A stretch of 64,000 nucleotides of DNA from Mycolicibacterium helvum (lineage in GTDB: Bacteria; Actinomycetota; Actinomycetes; Mycobacteriales; Mycobacteriaceae). Under the pieces are notes generated by a model. That model had not been told where the DNA came from and did not search any database. It saw only the letters and a list, made by a program, of their open reading frames with translations. Position 1 is the first letter of the stretch, and each line of letters begins with the position of its first letter. The translations under genes were made by a program, and so were the position numbers. Below, one piece after another: positions 60,780-64,000 of the stretch. The DNA lies in the NCBI RefSeq assembly GCF_010731895.1, contig NZ_AP022596.1, forward strand, positions 2,108,001 to 2,172,000. The letters run 5' to 3'.

Positions 60780-61412
60780 CTAACCGGCGTGCCAGGCCTT
60801 GCCGTTGAGCAACTCCAGGAACTGGTCGGTGATCGCCACCAAGCGCTCGTTGTCGTCCACGAATCCGGCGTAGAAGCCCAGGCCCCACATCACGGCCATG
60901 AACATCTCGGCAGCCGCCTCGATATCGATGTCGGATCGGACTTCGCCTGACTCGATGGCGTCCCGGATGGCGGCCTTGATGTATCCGCGGGTGAACTCTC
61001 GCGAATCGTGGTTGGACTCGGCCAGCTCCGGATGTCGCTCGGCTTCCAGCACCGCCGTCACCAGGAACGCAGCAACCGAGCGATCCTGGCCCTCGGCCTG
61101 CACCACAGCGCCGATGAAAGCGCGGATCCGTCCGGCCAGCGTCCCCTCACGCTGCGACTGCTGGACGGCGGCCTCGATGACCAACGCGTTGGTCTGATCG
61201 ACCACCTCTTGGTACAGCAGCCGTTTGCTGGCGAAGTAGTGATTGATGGCGGGTCTAGTCAGGTCGGCACGGATGGCGATTGCCTGAAAGGTGGCAGCGT
61301 CATAACCCAATTCGCTGAACACCTCACGGGCGGCGCGCATGATGCGCTCGCGCGTTTCCGCGGCCTTAGCTGCTGGGGGGCGACCCGGGCCCCGACTCGC
61401 TGTATGCGGCAC
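60780..61412 (-). CDS. TetR-family regulator
   Basis: The 210-residue protein starts (V/M)PHTASRGPGRPP. Its helix-turn-helix is at about residues 20-66 (EVFSELGYDAATFQAIAIRADLTRPAINHYFASK). The C-terminal helical domain carries VVDQTNALVIEAAVQQSQRE. The GTG at 61412 follows a CACAAT -10-like box by six bases, so it may be leaderless; the TTG at 61430 is less likely. Rv0144 is the corresponding regulator in H37Rv as I recall. It may regulate the methyltransferase downstream. Confidence 0.9.
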   Translation of the reverse strand: MPHTASRGPGRPPAAKAAETRERIMRAAREVFSELGYDAATFQAIAIRADLTRPAINHYFASKRLLYQEVVDQTNALVIEAAVQQSQREGTLAGRIRAFIGAVVQAEGQDRSVAAFLVTAVLEAERHPELAESNHDSREFTRGYIKAAIRDAIESGEVRSDIDIEAAAEMFMAVMWGLGFYAGFVDDNERLVAITDQFLELLNGKAWHAG

Positions 61413-61720
61413 GGTCAAATTGTGCCACAACCACCCGCAAAATTTTGACGGCCGACAACATTTGCTTATTCCTGAGAAATTAGAATTCCACTCATATTCA
61501 AATCTGCCCGCGGAATCCGTTGCAGCGGCGCCGATCTGGCTCGCGATCCGTGCGCAACCTGCGGTTTTAGGATCGCATACCCGATAGTCACCACCAGGTA
61601 AATTATTTGGAAATACGAATTCCGCCTGAGAATTCGCCAGTAACGCATTTGCGCGCGAGAGTACCCCGTCAAAAGGCTGCCGGGTAGTGGAGGCGTGTTT
61701 GCTAGCGGCGTTTTAGGGTT
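61413..61720. other. 308-bp AT-rich spacer without a clear gene
   Basis: The region between the aldehyde dehydrogenase stop and the tetR start is AT-rich at 61440-61500 and 61580-61640. It has three GAATTC sites and the repeated minus-strand motif TTCTCAGG. A 60-codon minus-strand frame with one hydrophobic stretch (about 61469-61648) has no Shine-Dalgarno and no recognisable family, so I do not call it. Confidence 0.4.
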
Positions 61721-63121
61721 CTACATCACCTTACGCATGAGCCTGATCGCCCGATCAGTGTAAGGCGGGTACATCAGTTTCAAATCCAGTTTGGTCGATT
61801 TAGCCAACACAGCGCGACGGTGGCTGAGCGCTTCGAAGCCCCACTTGCCGTGATAGGCGCCCATCCCGCTGGCCCCGACACCGCCGAACGGAAGTTGCGG
61901 AACAAGGCAGTGCACCGCCACGTGGTTGACCACCGCACCGCCGGACGGTATCCGGTCGACCAGGTCCCGAGCCACCTGCTGCGAGGCGGTGAAGACGTAC
62001 AGCGCCAGCGGCTTGGGCCGGGCGTTGACGAACGCGACGGCAGCGTCTGGCGAATCCACCGCGACGATCGGCAGGATTGGGCCGAAGATCTCGTCGGACA
62101 TCACCGGGTCGTCGGCGGCCGGGTTGACGATCACCGTCGGCTCGATCCGCAGCGCCGCGCGATCCGAGCCGCCGCCGGTGACAACGGTGCCGCTGGTCGC
62201 GCTGATCAGTGACACCAGCCGGTCGAACTGCCGCTCGTTGACGATCCGCAGCGACGGATCCTTCTCTTCGGCGCGGAACGCGGCGATCGTCGCCACGATC
62301 TTGTCGGCCAGTTCGGCGGCGATCGTGCGGTCGGCCAGCACGTAGTCCGGGGCGATGCAGGTCTGACCCGAGTTCAGCATCTTGATCCAGGCGATCCGGC
62401 GGGCCGCCACGTCGAGGTCAGCGTCGGCGAGCACGACCACCGGGCTCTTGCCGCCCAACTCCAGGGTCACCGGCGTCAACGTCGGTGCGGCAGCGGCCAT
62501 GATCTTGCGGCCGATCTCGGTACCCCCGGTGAACAGTGCATGGTCGAAGCCCTGCGCCATCAGGTCCTGAGTGACCGCAGCATCGCCCTGCACCACCCGG
62601 ATGGCGTCGGCGTCCAGGTACTCCGGAACCAGCCGCGCGATCAGCGCTGATGTGGCCGGCGCCAACTCCGAGGGCTTGATCACCACGGCGTTTCCGGCGG
62701 CGATCGCAGCCACCACCGGCGCCATGCACAGATAGAAGGGGTAGTTCCACGGCCCGATCACCAAGATCACGCCCAGCGGGTCGAACTGCACCCAGGCCTT
62801 ACCGGGCAATTGCGCGAGCGGAAGCCCATACCGCTGCGGCTTCACCCACTTCTTCAGGTGCTTGCGGGCGAAAGCGGCTTCGGCCTTCGTCGAGCCGATG
62901 TCGCCGAGCCATGCCTCGAACGAGGACCGGCCCAGGTCGCTGGCCAACGCCTCGGCGATTTCCGGCTCGCGCTCCTCGCACATCCGCTCCATGGCACGCA
63001 GCTGCTCGGATCGCCACATCAGCGAGCGGGTGCGGCCGCCGTTGAACACCCGGCGGACATCAGCCAGCACGCCAGCGGCACCCCCGTCGGTGGCTTGGTC
63101 ATTGGTGATCTGAACGGTCAT
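61721..63121 (-). CDS. NAD(P)-dependent aldehyde dehydrogenase (Rv0147-like, class 3 type)
   Basis: The 466-residue aldehyde dehydrogenase has catalytic C255 (NSGQTCIAPDY), general base E221 (LELGGKSP), the cofactor motif FTGGTEIGRKI and the WNYPFYL oxyanion region. Its length fits the shorter class 3/fatty aldehyde subgroup. It would oxidise medium or long aliphatic aldehydes to acids. A divergent tetR gene lies 149 bp upstream. Confidence 0.95.
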   Translation of the reverse strand: MTVQITNDQATDGGAAGVLADVRRVFNGGRTRSLMWRSEQLRAMERMCEEREPEIAEALASDLGRSSFEAWLGDIGSTKAEAAFARKHLKKWVKPQRYGLPLAQLPGKAWVQFDPLGVILVIGPWNYPFYLCMAPVVAAIAAGNAVVIKPSELAPATSALIARLVPEYLDADAIRVVQGDAAVTQDLMAQGFDHALFTGGTEIGRKIMAAAAPTLTPVTLELGGKSPVVVLADADLDVAARRIAWIKMLNSGQTCIAPDYVLADRTIAAELADKIVATIAAFRAEEKDPSLRIVNERQFDRLVSLISATSGTVVTGGGSDRAALRIEPTVIVNPAADDPVMSDEIFGPILPIVAVDSPDAAVAFVNARPKPLALYVFTASQQVARDLVDRIPSGGAVVNHVAVHCLVPQLPFGGVGASGMGAYHGKWGFEALSHRRAVLAKSTKLDLKLMYPPYTDRAIRLMRKVM

Positions 63122-63270
63122 GCCAACTCCTCGAATAGCTTCGCGTGATTCCCAGCTTGCCCCATCACCGGGTGCGCGTCACAAGCGCTGGCGGCCGATC
63201 CTGTGAAACTTGGTCACGATCACGTACGTCACGGCCGGCTGGCCGGGGCCGCGCACTATCGTCTTCTGTC

Positions 63271-63831
63271 ATGGCCACCGTTGCCAACCGAGAGGCATAC
63301 TTCGAGACCGGCCTCGAAGTTCTCGCTGACGTGGGTTACGGCGGACTCAAACTTGCCGAAGTGTGCAACCGGCTCGGCGTGACGACCGGATCGTTCTACC
63401 ACTACTTCTCAAGTTGGCCGGCCTACACCCGAGACCTGGTGTCGTACTGGGTCCAGGACCGGACGATCCGGCTGATCGGCGCGATCCGCGAGGTGTCCGA
63501 CCCACGTCGCCGCATCGAGGCGATCATCCAGGTCGGTCTATCTCTGCCGCACGGCGCCGAGGCCGCCATCCGGTCGTGGAGCTCGGTTGACCCGCACGTG
63601 CTGGCGGTGCAATCCGAGGTGGACCGGCAGCGGTACAAGATCCTCTATGACTCGGCAATCGAAATCGTCGACGACACCCGCCAGGCGCAGGTCTACGCAT
63701 CCTGGGCGGTTTACGTCTTCATCGGCTACGAGCAGGCCACCCTGCCGCGCGAACCGGGGATGTTCGGCTGGATCGCCCGCTACATGCTCGACGCGCTGGA
63801 CTCGGGCAGTTTCGCCGGCGTGCCGCGGTGA
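63271..63831 (+). CDS. TetR-family regulator
   Basis: The 186-residue protein has a helix-turn-helix at about residues 10-50 (EVLADVGYGGLKLAEVCNRL, GVTTGSFYHYFSSWPAYTRD). A short helical C-terminal domain includes RSWSSVDPHVLAVQSEVDRQR. ATG 63271 follows a TATCGT element by eight bases; longer frames run into the intergenic region. It is divergent from the aldehyde dehydrogenase and overlaps the downstream FUSC gene start (GTGA), so it could control either. Confidence 0.92.
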   Translation: MATVANREAYFETGLEVLADVGYGGLKLAEVCNRLGVTTGSFYHYFSSWPAYTRDLVSYWVQDRTIRLIGAIREVSDPRRRIEAIIQVGLSLPHGAEAAIRSWSSVDPHVLAVQSEVDRQRYKILYDSAIEIVDDTRQAQVYASWAVYVFIGYEQATLPREPGMFGWIARYMLDALDSGSFAGVPR

Positions 63832-64000
63832 GCCCGGCTGCCTTGTGGCGGCGGGCGGTTGAGCGGGTTCGGACACGCGACCCTGAGAACGACGGTGCGC
63901 GGCGTGCGCTGCGGGCTGCCATCGTCGTGCCGATCGCCGCGGCGGTCAGCTTCGCCCTCGGCGGAGGGTCCCAGACGCCGATGTTCACCATCTTCGGGTC
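63828..64000 (+). CDS. FUSC-family/aromatic acid exporter-like membrane protein, N-terminal part only
   Basis: The visible part begins with GTG and SPAALWRRAVERVRTRD. After a basic segment it continues ARRALRAAIVVPIAAAVSFA and LGGGSQTPMFTIFGS up to the window edge. That opening helix pattern is typical of FUSC/YccC-type exporters of mycobacteria. The start overlaps the tetR stop, which suggests TetR-regulated efflux. Confidence 0.7.
   Translation, partial: MSPAALWRRAVERVRTRDPENDGARRALRAAIVVPIAAAVSFALGGGSQTPMFTIFG

Noticed and set aside
61466..61672. 68-codon minus-strand frame with a hydrophobic stretch
   Set aside because: There is no ribosome-binding site and no recognisable family; kept only as a note on the AT-rich spacer.

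Overview
The window looks like chromosome of a non-tuberculous Mycobacterium (Mycolicibacterium-type). It has high GC, frequent GTG starts and short operon overlaps. It carries a complete mce operon with yrbE pair, FadD and GntR regulator, a hemophore-related protein, a deazaflavin-type nitroreductase, TIGR00027-type methyltransferases and a PtpB-type phosphatase. From memory of the M. tuberculosis H37Rv gene order (not a computed alignment), the backbone is the Rv0190 to Rv0147 segment in inverted orientation with order and strand kept: ricR, ilvD, the Rv0187/0185/0184 trio, monoglyceride lipase (Rv0183), sigG, pirin (Rv0181c), the mce1-associated genes and mce1F to yrbE1A, fadD5, mce1R, Rv0164, a TetR, pntB/pntAb/pntAa, fadE2, ptpB, Rv0148, a methyltransferase and Rv0147. 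The PE genes and adhE1 of H37Rv are absent.

Layout. 1-2438: a copper operon (DUF305 lipoprotein, then ricR cut by the window edge) with a RicR-type operator, divergent from ilvD. 2435-11772: an accessory block with a secreted Ser/Thr-tailed protein, a berberine-bridge-type flavin oxidase abutting a PhlG-type hydrolase under a divergent IclR regulator, a molybdopterin oxidoreductase, a PPOX flavoprotein, a methyltransferase and a TetR regulator. 11753-20478: conserved backbone with small insertions. 20572-31580: a second accessory block. Its core (22171-30041) is a two-armed sugar or polyol catabolic cluster: RpiB-type isomerase, DhaK-DhaL kinase, SDR dehydrogenase and TIM-barrel isomerase on one strand; MHS-type transporter, split transketolase and GntR regulator on the other. 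Repeated TGTTGAC-type operator sequences lie at the shared promoter and before the regulator gene. 31606-46945: mce1 locus. 46942-64000: backbone genes, with an inserted two-component system beside two tiny secreted proteins (52983-55367) and a 36-residue gene (48210).

How the genes work together. The catabolic cluster reads as a route from a four-carbon polyol or ketose (threitol/erythrulose type) through a phosphorylated erythrulose to erythrose 4-phosphate, which a dedicated transketolase would pass to central metabolism; this is inference from families. The mce1 block is a lipid importer: YrbE permeases, six MCE proteins, four accessory membrane proteins and the FadD5 ligase, with Mce1R as likely local regulator. 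The copper operon is likely autoregulated, and its operator lies 43 bp from the start of ilvD, which encodes a copper-sensitive iron-sulfur enzyme. Several genes (ilvD, the DUF2786 gene, the lipase, fadE2, one tetR) appear to have leaderless starts, a known mycobacterial habit. I saw no tRNA, rRNA, insertion sequence, CRISPR array or replication origin.
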